A stretch of DNA of 64,000 nucleotides. Source: Microbacterium salitolerans. GTDB taxonomy: Bacteria > Actinomycetota > Actinomycetes > Actinomycetales > Microbacteriaceae. Positions 43,189-53,600 of this stretch are shown here, piece by piece. The stretch lies in the NCBI RefSeq assembly GCF_019720895.1, contig NZ_JAHKSH010000003.1, positions 248,001 to 312,000 on the forward strand, read 5' to 3'. The translations under genes were made by a program, and so were the position numbers. Positions within the stretch are counted from its first letter, which is position 1; each line of letters begins with the position of its first letter. Under the pieces are notes generated by a model. It was not told the DNA's origin. It saw nothing but the letters and a program-made list of their open reading frames with translations, and made no database searches.

Positions 43189-44094
43189 TCATGGGGTGAG
43201 GCCGTCGGCGATGCGCTGCGTGTTCTCGCGCATCATGGACAGGTAGGTCGATCCGGGCTCGCCCGGCTCAGTGAGGGACTCGGTGAACAGCTCGACGACC
43301 TCGACCTCGATGCCCGCCTCGGAGGCGAGCACCTGCATGAGGCGGTCGGGCTGCGATGACTCGGCGAAGATCACCGGCACGCCGGAGTCGGTGATCGCGG
43401 TCGCCAGCTCCTCGAGGTCGGCGGCCGACGGTGACGCCAGGGTCGTTCCGCCGGGCACCGCGGCGCCGACGACCTCGAAGTCGAAGCGCTCGGCGAGGTA
43501 GCCGAACACGTGGTGATTGGTGACGAGCGCGCGGCGGTCGGCGGCAAGCGCCGCGAACGACTCGGTCATCTCGGCGTCGAGCGTCGTGAGCTCCTCGCGG
43601 TAGGCGTCGGCGCCGTCCTCGACCTCGGCCGCGTCGATGCCGTCGATCTCGAGCAGGCGCTCCTCGAGCGCGTCGACGACGTCGATCACGCGCGCCGGAT
43701 CCGTCCAGAAGTGCGGATCGGGGGATCCAGGCGCGTAGTCGAGCACGTCGATGTGGTCGCCGGCGATGAAGCGCGGCGCGCCGTCGGCTTCCGACGTCAC
43801 GAGGTGCTGCTCGACCTGCTCCTCGAGTCCGAGGCCGTTCGAGACGATGAGATCGGCATCGGCCAGACGGCCGGCGTCGTGCGCCGACATCTCGAAGGAG
43901 TGCGGGTCGGCGTTCGGCTTCATGAGCGTCGTGACCTCGGCGGCGTCGCCCACGACCTCGGTCGTGATGTCGCCGAGGATGTTGGTGGTCACCATGATCT
44001 GAGGCGCGTCGGTGTCGGCCGATGCTCCCGAGCAGCCGGCGAGTGCGAGCCCTGCGGCGGCGGTGATCGCGACCGCAGACGCACGACGACGCAT
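43189..44094 (-). CDS. aztC: zinc ABC transporter substrate-binding lipoprotein AztC
   Basis: This 301-residue cluster A-I metal-binding protein has lipobox LALAGC and the zinc ligands in KPNADPHSFEM, a DPHFWTDP loop, NHHVFGYLAERF and a final Glu/Asp region FAESSQPDRL. The classical His-rich loop of ZnuA is short, which fits AztC, whose loading depends on AztD. An alternative ATG at 44175 overlaps the upstream stop (ATGA) and would add 27 residues before the signal peptide; translation may start there by coupling. Confidence 0.9.
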   Translation of the reverse strand: MRRRASAVAITAAAGLALAGCSGASADTDAPQIMVTTNILGDITTEVVGDAAEVTTLMKPNADPHSFEMSAHDAGRLADADLIVSNGLGLEEQVEQHLVTSEADGAPRFIAGDHIDVLDYAPGSPDPHFWTDPARVIDVVDALEERLLEIDGIDAAEVEDGADAYREELTTLDAEMTESFAALAADRRALVTNHHVFGYLAERFDFEVVGAAVPGGTTLASPSAADLEELATAITDSGVPVIFAESSQPDRLMQVLASEAGIEVEVVELFTESLTEPGEPGSTYLSMMRENTQRIADGLTP

Positions 44095-44171
44095 GTGCGT
44101 CGCGGAGCCGCCGATCTCGACCCGAATCCGCCGGGAGAGGCCGGAACCGTTGTCGCCGTGCACGCGCGCGC

Positions 44172-45368
44172 TCATCGTCCGACCTCGATCGCGGCGTCGG
44201 GAGCGGTGGGCGTCGTCAGCTCGCGCGCGATCCGCGCGCCGTCGGCGTAGTCGATCTCGTAGATGACGCCCGCATCGGGCGCGGAGAGATAGGCGCGCTG
44301 CGTGTCGACGGTGAGGGTGGATCCCTCGCCGGCGAGCGGCTCCGTGGATCCTCGCTCGGATCCGTCCGGTCCGTACACGCGCACGCGGCCGTCGTCATCG
44401 ACCGCGACGATGTTCTCGTCGGCATCGTCCGCGGCGACGACGGTCGTCAGGTGCGCATCGACCTCGACGTGCGTCCACTCACGCGCGCGGGTGTCGAGCA
44501 GCCAGAAGGAGCTGTCGTCCGATTGGCCCGCGACGGTCGGGCGGTTCTTCCGGCCCGCGAACTCGGTCGCTCGCGGGGCGTCCGACGGGTACGCGAGGTG
44601 CTCGATCTCGACCTCGTCTCCGGTCGCGACGGCGAGCAGCGCGCCGTCCTCGCAGCCGACGACCGTGCCGACGCGCGTGGTGATCGCTCCCTGCGGATCC
44701 GTGCAGGCCTCGTCGGCGCCGGAGACGAGCTCGCCGTCGGCGTCGTAGAGATGCGCCGTGTCGTCGTGTGCGACGATCGTGAACTCGCCGACGGGGGCGA
44801 CGACGCCGGTCTCCGCGCCCGTGTCGACGCGGAGTCGCTCCCGCACCTCGCCGCCTGCGAGCGCCGCCATGTCGAGCGCGACGGCCTCGCCGGATCCCTC
44901 GAAGAAGACGCCCGTGGTGCCCGCGGTCGCGAGCGGCGGCGTGGAGATCCGGGCGGTGCCGGATCCCGGGACGGAGCCGACGAGTGACGGATCCGCGCGG
45001 TAGTAGTGCGAGTGATCGCCGTGATCCCAGGTCCACACGCCGCTGTCGACGACCTCCAGACCGTCTACTGTCGTCACGAAGGCGAACCGGCCGTCGCTCG
45101 CGACGCCGTTCGGCTCGCCGACGGCGCCGAGCTCCTGCGCATCGTCCGTCAGCAGATCGAGCAGCCCGACCTCGCCGGCGGCCGACACGGAGAGGAGGGC
45201 GGACTGCGGTTCGCCGACTTCCTCGGCTCCTTCGACGTCGCCGTGGCCGGGCTCGTCAGCGGCAGTCGGGGTGGTCACGGGCTGTGCGGCGGGCTCGGAG
45301 CCGGCGCACCCGGCGAGGGCGATCGCCGCGAGAGACAGCGTGGCGATCGGGAGGAGACGACGTGTCAT
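44172..45368 (-). CDS. second AztD-like zinc-associated lipoprotein
   Basis: The 398-residue lipoprotein (lipobox AIALAGC) has the same overall beta-propeller layout as the AztD gene two positions downstream, but a different metal-binding region. It carries a His/Asp-rich cluster WDHGDHSHYYRADPS near residue 130 and CTDPQGAITTRVGTVVGCED in place of the CPGxHGE motif. It overlaps aztB upstream by 4 nt (ATGA), so it belongs to the zinc operon. A role as a second zinc chaperone or scaffold is inferred. Confidence 0.75.
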   Translation of the reverse strand: MTRRLLPIATLSLAAIALAGCAGSEPAAQPVTTPTAADEPGHGDVEGAEEVGEPQSALLSVSAAGEVGLLDLLTDDAQELGAVGEPNGVASDGRFAFVTTVDGLEVVDSGVWTWDHGDHSHYYRADPSLVGSVPGSGTARISTPPLATAGTTGVFFEGSGEAVALDMAALAGGEVRERLRVDTGAETGVVAPVGEFTIVAHDDTAHLYDADGELVSGADEACTDPQGAITTRVGTVVGCEDGALLAVATGDEVEIEHLAYPSDAPRATEFAGRKNRPTVAGQSDDSSFWLLDTRAREWTHVEVDAHLTTVVAADDADENIVAVDDDGRVRVYGPDGSERGSTEPLAGEGSTLTVDTQRAYLSAPDAGVIYEIDYADGARIARELTTPTAPDAAIEVGR

Positions 45369-46267
45369 GAACTGCTTTCCATGATCGGAGTGCGGGTGGA
45401 GGACGGCTCGCGCGCGACCTCGACGGATCCGTGCGCGGCGTGCGACGAGCGGAATCGGGCCGTCGCGGAGGCGGCGAGCGACGAGAGGCCGGCGAGCACG
45501 ATCGCCGTGCCCGCGATGGTCGGGCCGGTCGACGTGGCCGCGTGCCACGAGACGAGGAGGCCGACGACGACTGCGACCGTGCCGAACGCCGACGCGAGCG
45601 CCATGGTGGACACGATCGTGCGCGTCCACCGGCCCGCCGCGACGGCGGGTGCGAGGAGCATGCCGACGACGAGGAGGGATCCGACGGCCTGGTAGGACGA
45701 CACGACGGCGATGGTCACGAGCCCCGTGAGCATGACGTGCGCGAGCTGCGGGCGCAGGCCGAGGGTCTGCGCGATGCGCGGGTCGAAGGCCGCGGCGACG
45801 AAGGAGCGGTGCAGGAGCGCGGCGATCGCGATCGTGACGGCGAGCGCGCAGGCGATGAGGACGATCTCGGCCGTATCGACCGCGAGGATGTCACCGAACA
45901 GCATGACGGTCGCGTCGGTCGCGAAGCTGCGCGAGTGGGACACGATGATGATGCCGAGCGACAGCATGCCGACGAACAGCAGCCCGATCGACGTGTCGTA
46001 CGAGAGGCGTCCGCGTCGCTGCAGTCCGCCGATCGCGGCGCTCATGGCGACGGCGCTGACGGCGCCGCCGAGGATGGCCGGCCACCCCGCCAGCGTCGCA
46101 ATCGCGACGCCGGGGAGCATCCCGTGGCCGATCGCCTCGCCGAGGAACGCCATGCCCCGCGTCACGACCCACGTGCCCACGACGGCGCACAGCACGGCGA
46201 TGAGCACGCCGCCGACGAGGGCGCGCGCCATGAAGTCGGCGGAGAAGGGGGTGAGGAACCAGGACAC
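45365..46267 (-). CDS. aztB: zinc ABC transporter permease AztB
   Basis: The 300-residue protein has about eight to nine helices of the ABC-3 metal permease family (ZnuB/MntB), with TRGMAFLGEAIGHGMLPGVA near the N-terminus and SYQAVGSLLVVGMLLAPAVA. It is the first gene of the leftward zinc operon, divergent from aztA across a Zur-like box. Confidence 0.93.
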   Translation of the reverse strand: MSWFLTPFSADFMARALVGGVLIAVLCAVVGTWVVTRGMAFLGEAIGHGMLPGVAIATLAGWPAILGGAVSAVAMSAAIGGLQRRGRLSYDTSIGLLFVGMLSLGIIIVSHSRSFATDATVMLFGDILAVDTAEIVLIACALAVTIAIAALLHRSFVAAAFDPRIAQTLGLRPQLAHVMLTGLVTIAVVSSYQAVGSLLVVGMLLAPAVAAGRWTRTIVSTMALASAFGTVAVVVGLLVSWHAATSTGPTIAGTAIVLAGLSSLAASATARFRSSHAAHGSVEVAREPSSTRTPIMESSS

Positions 46268-46289
46268 GAGGAGTCACCCTACATGCAAA

Positions 46290-46304
46290 TGAGAATGGTT
46301 ATCA
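46290..46304. promoter_or_regulatory. Zur box between aztA and aztB
   Basis: TGAGAATGGTTATCA is an imperfect 7-1-7 palindrome of the Fur/Zur type (compare TGAAAATGATTTTCA), in the 51-nt gap between the divergent zinc-transport units. A Zur repressor bound here would shut off both units when zinc is sufficient. Confidence 0.78.
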
Positions 46305-46318
46305 ATTACAGTAAGAGG

Positions 46319-46936
46319 ATGCTCACACCCCCTCTCCGCGCCCGCGGCATCTGCTTCGCCTACGAAGGATCCGACGTGCTCCACGACGTCGACATCGACC
46401 TCGATGCGGGGGCGATCACGGCGATCATCGGCGCGAACGGCTCCGGGAAGTCGACGCTCATCGAGATTCTCGCGGGGGTGCGTCGTCCGCGCGAAGGGCA
46501 TGTCGAGCGCTCCGGCGACGTCGCCCTCGTCGTCCAGCGCGTCGCCGTGCCGGATGCGCTGCCGCTGACCGTGCGCGAGACCGTGTCGATGGGCACGTGG
46601 GGGAGGCGTCGTCCGCGTCGTGAGACGCGGCGCACGGTCGACGCGGCCATCGAACAGGTGGGGCTCACCGCGTTCGCTCGGCGGTCGATCCACGCGCTCT
46701 CGGGCGGCCAGCGCCAGCGCGCGCTCATCGCGCAGGGGATCGCGCGCGACGCCGACGTGATGATCCTCGACGAGCCCGCCGCCGGTCTCGACACGGACAG
46801 CCGCGAGCGCGTGCGCGGGATCCTCGCCGACGAGGCCCGGCGGGGACGTGCGGTCGGGTGGGTCACCCACGACCGCGACGACATCGCGCACGCCGACCGC
46901 ATGGTGCACCTCGTCGACGGCAGGCGGGTCGCGTAG
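46319..46936 (+). CDS. aztA: zinc ABC transporter ATP-binding protein AztA
   Basis: The 205-residue ATPase has Walker A GANGSGKST, signature LSGGQRQRALIAQGIA, Walker B DVMILDEPAAGLD and the switch His in VGWVTHDRDD. It is short, missing the C-terminal extension of many ZnuC proteins. It would power AztB; the gene stands alone on the right side of the Zur box. Confidence 0.93.
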   Translation: MLTPPLRARGICFAYEGSDVLHDVDIDLDAGAITAIIGANGSGKSTLIEILAGVRRPREGHVERSGDVALVVQRVAVPDALPLTVRETVSMGTWGRRRPRRETRRTVDAAIEQVGLTAFARRSIHALSGGQRQRALIAQGIARDADVMILDEPAAGLDTDSRERVRGILADEARRGRAVGWVTHDRDDIAHADRMVHLVDGRRVA

Positions 46937-47029
46937 GCGGTCGATCGTCGGACGCCCCTCCCCGACGTTCCCTCTCAGCGTCGGGCAAATAGGATGGGGT
47001 GAACCCCGACCGTCCTCCAGAGGATCCCC

Positions 47030-47650
47030 ATGCCGCCGCTCTTCGCCACGCCGCGCGCCGCGCGCACCGTGCTGATCCTGCGAGCGGCGATCACGGCCGT
47101 CGCGGCGCTCGTCGTGACGTTCGTGCAGGAGCGCACCGCGACCTTCGGACTCACGGTGCTGCAGATGTTCGCGCTCGCGACGGCGGTGCTCTTCTTCGTC
47201 GATGCCGTCCTCGTGCGCGAACGCCGTGCCGCGGCCGTGTCGCGCGTCCTCGGGGTGATCCACCTGCTCGCGGGCGCGCTCTGCCAGCTCGTCCCGGCGG
47301 ATCCGGCGGTCGCGTTCCACTGGATCCTCATCGGCTGGGCCGTCGCCGCGGGCGCCGTCGAGCTCACGGCCGGCATCGCGGGGCGGCGCGCGCAGCCGAC
47401 GCCCGAGTCGCGCGATCGCATCGCGGTCGGGGCCCTCACGCTCCTGCTCGCGGCTGTCTCATTCGTCGTCTCCCCGCAGTACGCGCTCGACTACGTCATC
47501 GAGGAGGCGGGGCGCGAGTTCACCCTCACCGGAACGATCATCGGCGTCGGCCTGTTCGGCGGCTGGGCCGCGATCGTCGCCGTCTATCTGGGCATCGGCG
47601 CCCTGTCGCCCGCGCCCGAGAAGACCACTCTCACGAAAGACGCGAAATGA
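47030..47650 (+). CDS. integral membrane protein, DUF308/HdeD-like, unknown function
   Basis: The 206-residue protein has six to seven hydrophobic helices in pairs, for example LQMFALATAVLFFVDAVL and FHWILIGWAVAAGAVELTAG, resembling the HdeD/DUF308 repeat. Relatives in actinobacteria are often mis-annotated as acyl-CoA synthetases; no such domain is present. It overlaps the next gene by 4 nt (ATGA). Confidence 0.7.
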   Translation: MPPLFATPRAARTVLILRAAITAVAALVVTFVQERTATFGLTVLQMFALATAVLFFVDAVLVRERRAAAVSRVLGVIHLLAGALCQLVPADPAVAFHWILIGWAVAAGAVELTAGIAGRRAQPTPESRDRIAVGALTLLLAAVSFVVSPQYALDYVIEEAGREFTLTGTIIGVGLFGGWAAIVAVYLGIGALSPAPEKTTLTKDAK

Positions 47651-47955
47651 CAGACAAGCCCACTCGTCGCGACCTGATGAAGCCCATGCACCTGCTGGGC
47701 ATCGCGTTCCTGGCTGCTGTCTTCGCCGGCTTCGTCACGGCGATGTCGATGGGCGCCTTCACGGGCGCGGGCGCCGAGATCGTCGAGTCCGCGTGGCGCA
47801 TGGCGGCGATCATGGCCGGCGTCGTCTTCATCGTCGTGCTGCTCGTGCTCGCGCTGCTGCTGCTCGTCGTCGACCCCAAGGAGATCGAGAAGCCGAAGGA
47901 CGGTCCGGTGCTCCTGCCGAAGGACGAGGAGACGGGCGACGGCGAGGCGCGCTGA
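47647..47955 (+). CDS. small two-helix membrane protein
   Basis: The 102-residue protein has a charged N-terminus, two hydrophobic helices (LLGIAFLAAVFAGFVTAMSM and VVFIVVLLVLALLLLVV) and an acidic, lysine-containing cytosolic tail. It is translationally coupled to the previous membrane protein, which suggests a common complex. The function is unknown. Confidence 0.7.
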   Translation: MTDKPTRRDLMKPMHLLGIAFLAAVFAGFVTAMSMGAFTGAGAEIVESAWRMAAIMAGVVFIVVLLVLALLLLVVDPKEIEKPKDGPVLLPKDEETGDGEAR

Positions 47956-47958
47956 CCG

Positions 47959-48726
47959 TCAGCTCTCGGCGCACCGGCGCAGCACGTTGCCGGGCGGCTC
48001 GATCTCGGGCTGCTCGCCCCAGCTCTCGAAGCGGAACGCGCCGTCCCCCGACGCGTCGCCGGCGGAGAACGCGCGCGGCAGCGGCGCGTCCGCAGCCGCG
48101 ATCGTCATCTCGCCGATGGGGCTGTCCCCCGTGCCGATCGAGACGGTCGTCGTCTCGGCGTCGGGCTCCGGCTCCATCACAGCGACCGACTCGGACGACG
48201 TGAGCAGCGTGCGCACGACATCGGCGGGATCCAGCAGGGGCTCCCAGTCGCTCAGGACGACCTCGGGAGACTCGACGCACACCCAGCCGCGGTCCACGTC
48301 GGCGATGCCGGACTGCTCGGCGTAGCGCGCATTGCCCGTTACATACGTGTCCCCGCCGCTCGCGATGACGCGCGCCGTGGTGCCGTCGGCGTCGAGCTCT
48401 GCGCGCATCTCGCCGGCCGACCCCTCATAGACCACCGAGAGCAGGCGGCCCGGAGAGGGGTCTCCGTCGTCCTCCGGGACGACGAGCTCGCGCACGGCGC
48501 CGGACATCGTGACGGCGCCCGCGTCGCGCACGGCGCCCGTGATCTGGGTGATCGCCTCCTGCGGGGGGATGAGCCAGACGCCGTTGCCGCGGTCATCGGG
48601 GTCGTAGCGCTCGAAGTCGACGGGCGGGGGAGCGGCGTCGTTCTCCTCGCGGTCGCCGGAGCAGCCGGTGGCGAGGAGGAGCACGGCCGCGGCGGACGCG
48701 GCGACGACGGCGAGCCGTCGGATCAT
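47959..48726 (-). CDS. lipoprotein of unknown function (LppX/LprG-like character)
   Basis: The 255-residue protein has a lipobox LLLATGC. The mature domain has alternating strands such as TITGAVRDAGAVTMSGAVRE-type segments and DTYVTGNARYAE, recalling the LppX/LprG lipid-carrier fold, but the match is weak. It overlaps the upstream membrane-anchored gene by 4 nt, so the two are probably one unit. It is convergent with the two-helix membrane protein. Confidence 0.65.
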   Translation of the reverse strand: MIRRLAVVAASAAAVLLLATGCSGDREENDAAPPPVDFERYDPDDRGNGVWLIPPQEAITQITGAVRDAGAVTMSGAVRELVVPEDDGDPSPGRLLSVVYEGSAGEMRAELDADGTTARVIASGGDTYVTGNARYAEQSGIADVDRGWVCVESPEVVLSDWEPLLDPADVVRTLLTSSESVAVMEPEPDAETTTVSIGTGDSPIGEMTIAAADAPLPRAFSAGDASGDGAFRFESWGEQPEIEPPGNVLRRCAES

Positions 48727-49286
48727 TGCGCGGCCGCGACGCAGGTGCTCTGGGCCCCCTGCGCGGCGAGGTCGTCGGCCGAGAGCGAGACCGGCACGTC
48801 GGCGTGCTCGGAGCCGCGGACGACGAAGCAGGTCGCGTCGTCCCAGGTCGCGGTCGCGGACGGCAGCCAGGCGTCGGTGCCGCCCATCACGAACTGACTC
48901 AGGTCGGTGACGGATCCGTCGCCGGAGACCCCGTACAGGTCGTAGGACGCCGGTGGGCCGTCCCAGTCGACGTGCGCCTGCCCGTCCTCGATCGTCAGCG
49001 AGATCTCGCCCACGACGACATCGCTCGAGAGCACGGCCGACACGATCATCCATGCCGTCATGCCGAGGATCGCCAGGATGGTGAGGATCGACGAGACGAT
49101 GAGCGCGGGGTGCCGCCACCAGGAGCGCGGCCGCTGCTGCTTCGCCGTGAGGACAGGGAGGGGCCAGCCGCCGGGGCCCAGGGGCGGTTTGGGGCCGGAC
49201 GCGTGCAGGCTCGTGTGGCCGAACTCGGCTCCGACGACCTCGCCGTGCGTGGGCGACGCGTCGAACGGGCGTGCCGCTGTCGTCAT
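48723..49286 (-). CDS. single-pass membrane protein with extracytoplasmic domain
   Basis: The 187-residue protein has a Pro/Gly-rich cytosolic N-terminus, one helix (ALIVSSILTILAILGMTAWM) and an outside domain of about 100 residues with two cysteines. An upstream in-frame start at 49382 would run into the region of the divergent gene; the ATG at 49286 follows a GGGGGGATGG site. The function is unknown. It is coupled to the lipoprotein downstream. Confidence 0.65.
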   Translation of the reverse strand: MTTAARPFDASPTHGEVVGAEFGHTSLHASGPKPPLGPGGWPLPVLTAKQQRPRSWWRHPALIVSSILTILAILGMTAWMIVSAVLSSDVVVGEISLTIEDGQAHVDWDGPPASYDLYGVSGDGSVTDLSQFVMGGTDAWLPSATATWDDATCFVVRGSEHADVPVSLSADDLAAQGAQSTCVAAAQ

Positions 49287-49372
49287 GATCCATCCCCCCT
49301 GTGGCCGCGGTCTACCATGGTAGACCGCGGCGTCGGCGCCGCAGGAGCGAGTGCGGATACGGGGGAGAGCGG

Positions 49373-50617
49373 ATGCGTGCACGGGTCGTCGCGTCCCTCG
49401 CGGCCGTGACGGTCGGCGTCCTGCTCGCGTCTCCGGCGATGGGATCCTCAGGCGACAGCGCCGACTCCGACGAGGAGCGCCCGCGCACCGTGCTCTACGA
49501 GGGGCCGAACGCCGTCACGATCCCGTACCTCGGCGAGACCGACGCGCAGGTCGCCGACGGCTGGCAGATCACCGACTGCGCCCGGGTTCTCGAGCAGTCG
49601 GACCTCATCGTCGACTGCACGCCGGAGGGCTTCCGCGCCGAGGCGGACAGCTACGACCCGCGCTACGGGCAGGACGTCGTCGAGGTGCCGATGACCAACG
49701 GCCGTCAGAGCACCGATCGTCGATACGTCGTGCAGCTCGAGCCGCCGGAGCCCCCGGCCGCCTCCGTCACGACCTACCCCCACCCCGCTCCCTCGGGCGG
49801 CGTGCTGATGATCCCGCTCGGCGACCTCGGCGTCACGTGCGCGGCCTGCGACGCGGGCGCGACCGCGGAGGTCTTCTCGATGTCGCCCGACGGATCCGCC
49901 GACGTCTCCGCGACGGAGACGTATATCGTCGTGCGGCCGCGTGCGGCGTTCGAGGGCGAGCTCGAGATCGCGCTGCGCATCGCGGATCAGTTCGACGGGT
50001 GGTCCGAGCAGCTCGACCTCGTCGTCCCCGTGTCGACTCCGGTCGAGGATCCGCTCGTCCCGCTCGTGTCGTTCCGCGAGATGCCGGGAGCGCAGGGGGC
50101 GACGATCGGCGTCGACGAGCTCGTCGCGGGCGACTCCTCCGGCGTCGAGGTCGTGGGCTGCGGCGAGCCCCTCCACGGCGACGTCGCGTGCGGGGCCGAC
50201 GGCGGGGTCCGCTTTCGTCCCGGCAGCGGATCCGACGTCGACCAGCTCACCGTGCACCTCGCCCGCGGCGCCGACCTGGCGACCGCCTCGGTCACGTTCG
50301 TCGACGCGGACGCCGAGACGGGGCTGCCGACCAACGGGCTCGCCCCGACCGCGCCCTTCGGCGATGTGGCGTGGGCGTCTGCCGCCGAGCTCGAGGCGGC
50401 GCAGGCCGCTCAGGAGGAGAAGGACGCGGAGGAGGCCGAGGCCGCGGGGGAGGAGCCGCCCCCGGAATCCGAGGGCGAGGGGTCCGAGACCGCTCTGGTC
50501 GGGATGCGCGTCGCGACGCCGCTCGCGTTCCCCGCGCCGCTCGACGAGGCGGCGGGATCCGGTGGCGTGTTCTCTGCCTTCGTCGCGGTGCTCGATCGCT
50601 TCGGGAGTCGGGAATGA
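49373..50617 (+). CDS. secreted or surface protein at the start of the type VII locus
   Basis: The ATG at 49373 follows GGGGGAGAG. The 414-residue protein has a signal peptide ending near LLASPAMGSS, then beta-rich Ig-like segments (for example FEGELEIALRIADQFDGWSE) and a Glu/Ala-rich stretch near residue 345-375 before a C-terminal helix. It is 49 nt upstream of the secretion ATPase on the same strand, so it may be an accessory or cell-envelope component of the apparatus. No recognised family. Confidence 0.65.
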   Translation: MRARVVASLAAVTVGVLLASPAMGSSGDSADSDEERPRTVLYEGPNAVTIPYLGETDAQVADGWQITDCARVLEQSDLIVDCTPEGFRAEADSYDPRYGQDVVEVPMTNGRQSTDRRYVVQLEPPEPPAASVTTYPHPAPSGGVLMIPLGDLGVTCAACDAGATAEVFSMSPDGSADVSATETYIVVRPRAAFEGELEIALRIADQFDGWSEQLDLVVPVSTPVEDPLVPLVSFREMPGAQGATIGVDELVAGDSSGVEVVGCGEPLHGDVACGADGGVRFRPGSGSDVDQLTVHLARGADLATASVTFVDADAETGLPTNGLAPTAPFGDVAWASAAELEAAQAAQEEKDAEEAEAAGEEPPPESEGEGSETALVGMRVATPLAFPAPLDEAAGSGGVFSAFVAVLDRFGSRE

Positions 50618-50666
50618 TGGCAGGAGGCGGCGCAGGCCGTCGCGGTGACGTCGTAAGGGAGAGTCG

Positions 50667-53600
50667 ATGAGCGTGCGCGTGACGCTGGCGGATCCGTCGG
50701 GCGACGACGATCGCTCCTGGCTGCTCGACGTCGACGAGGCGACGACGCTCGGCGAGGTGGCGGAGTCGCTCGACGTCGATCCGGGCGCACTGGCGCCGCA
50801 GTCGGAGCCCGACGTTGCGCTGGTGCACTCCGGGCTGCTGTCGGGAACCGTCATCCCGCCCCGAGACGCGCCGGAGCCCGAGCCCGGCACCGTGCGCATC
50901 GAGATCATCGGCGGTCCGTTCGCGGGCACGACGGTGCCGGTGCGGCGCGGTCATGAGCTGACGCTCGGGTCGGGCGGAGCCGCCGACATCCAGATCGCGG
51001 ATCCCTCGCTCGAGCCGGTGCACCTCGGCATCCAGATCACGGCGGGGGAGCCGAGCTCGCCGCTCCTCGCGGTCGTCGCGCCCGCCGCCGATGCGCAGGT
51101 GCGCGTGAACGACACCGTCATCGCCGATCCGGAGCGCATCGTGCCGGCCGACATCGTGCAGGTGGGCGGCGTCGTGCTGCGCATCGGCATCGCGCCCGTG
51201 CCCGACGCCGACCTCACCGACACCGTCGGCGGGCGCGGATTCAACCGGCCCAGCCGCATCATGCCCCAGAAGCCGCGGCCGATGATCGCGCTGCCGGGCG
51301 ACAAGCCCGACGATCAGGAGGGTTCGCCGCTCCCGTGGCTGTCCGCCGTGATCCCGGTCGTGCTCGGTGTGACGATGGCCGTGGTCTTCGAGCGGCCCAT
51401 CATGCTGATGATGGCGGCGGCGAGCCCGATCATGGTCATCGGCTCCTTCCTCACGCAGCGCAAGCTCGCGAAGAAGAAGGGCATCAAGACCGAGAAGCAG
51501 TGGATCGACGAGATCAATCGCGCTGCGGACCGGATCCGCGAGCTCGTCAAGCGGCAGCGTCTCGACGCGTGGTATCGGCTGCCGGATCCCGTGGTCATCC
51601 GCGACATCGCGCGGCGTCCCCTGTCTCGCCTCTGGGAGCGTCGTCGCAGCGACGCGGACGCCGCGACGCTGCGCGTCGGCGTGTCCGAGATCGCGCTCGA
51701 CGTCGACTTCGAGGGCGGCGGGGGCGATCGAGGCGTCGACCGGCGCGTGGGCGTCGCTCCGGCGCCGGTCGGGATGGATCTGCGTCAGGGCGTCGCCGGC
51801 ATCGCCGGCCCGTCCGACGCGGTGCGCGCGCTGGCGCGATCCGTCGTCACGTCGTTCGCGACCCTGCGGAGCCCGCGCGAGGCCGAGCTCATCGTGCTGT
51901 GCGACGACGGATCCGATCGCGAGTGGGAGTGGGTGTCCTGGCTCCCGCACGTGCACATGGCCGACTCGATCCCCGCGATGATCGGCAACGACGACGACAC
52001 GCGGCGCGAGCGGCTGCGCGAGATCGGCATCGCCCTCGACCTGCGCATGCGCATGGCCGGTCAGCGCGGCTACACGCCGCCGACCGAGGTGCTCGTCGTC
52101 GTCGACGGCGCCCGCCGCCTGCGCATGCTCCCCGGCATGGTGCCGCTGCTCGAGCACGGCCCGGCGCACGGGATCCACGTGCTCGCGCTCGACAGCCAGC
52201 GCGCCCGGCTCCCCGAGGAGGCGAAGAACGTCGTGGTGATCGACGAGGACGACGCGTCGCTCGCGACCCTCGAGACGCCGTCGACGTACTACTCGTCCGT
52301 CCTGATCGACGGCACGAGCGTGCCCCAGGCGGAGCGCATCGCGCGCAGCCTCTGCTCGATCCAGCACGTCTCGGGCGTCGGCGACGAGGCCCTCCTGCCG
52401 ACGAGCGTGCGCATGGTCGACCTGCTCGGCATCGATCTCGACGACCCGTCGCCGGTCGTGCGCCGGTGGACGGCGCAGCCGCGCAACACCTACGTCGTCG
52501 TGGGGGCGAACGCCGACGGGGAGTTCGCCGTCGACATCTCGCGCGACGGCCCGCACGCGCTCGTCGCGGGCACCACCGGATCCGGCAAGTCCGAGTTCCT
52601 GCAGGCGCTGGTCGTCGGGCTCGCGATGGCGAATCGCCCCGACGCCCTCAACTTCGTGCTCATCGACTACAAGGGCGGATCCGCGTTCGCCGACTGCGAG
52701 CGCCTGCCGCACACGGTGGGCATGGTCACGAACCTCGATGCCCGCGAGACGGAGCGCGCACTCGCGTCGCTCGACGCCGAGCTCAAGCGCCGCGAGCAGG
52801 TGCTCCGCGACATGGGCGCGAAGGATCTCGACTCGGCGTGGGCGAGGGATCCCGAGGGCGCGGCGCGGCATGGTCTCGCGCGCCTCATGCTCGTCATCGA
52901 CGAGTTCGCGGAGCTCAAGACCGAGCTGCCCGCGTTCATCGACGGCCTCGTGCGCATCGCGCGCGTCGGGCGCTCGCTGGGCGTCAACCTCGTGCTCGCG
53001 ACACAGCGTCCGTCGGGCGTGATCACGCCCGAGATGCAGTCGAACATCAACCTGCGCGTCGCGCTCCGTGTGACCGACCGCAGTGACTCGAACGACATCA
53101 TCGGAACGGCGGAGGCGGCGCTCATCGGCCCGTCGACGCCGGGACGAGGGTATGTCCGAGCGGGATCCTCGTCGTCGCCCGAGGCGTTCCAGACGGCACG
53201 CGTCGCGGGAATCCGCCCAGGGGCCAAGCGCGACGTGAAGGTGCTGCCGCCGAAGGCGCCGCTCGAGTGGGACCTGCTCGGATTCCCGCCGCGGTTCCCC
53301 GCCGCGCAGAAGCAGGCGGAGAACCGCGATCACGACGACACGGATCTGCGGTCCCTCGTCGACGTGATCACGGCGGCGACGCGGGAGCTCGCCATCGAGA
53401 AGAACCCGAGCCCGTGGCTCATGCCCCTCCCCGCGACGCTCCCGCTCGCGCGCTTCGACGCGGAGCGGCGCGACGACGGAGAGCTCGTGCTCGGCCTCGA
53501 GGACGTCCCGGCCGACCAGGCGCAGCGCACGCTGACGTGGAGCCTGCACACCGGATCCCACGTCATGTTCATGGGCGGGGCGCTGTCCGGTCGCACCTCG

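Noticed and set aside
47030-47650. Acyl-CoA synthetase
   Set aside because: Only hydrophobic helices are present, with no AMP-binding motif.
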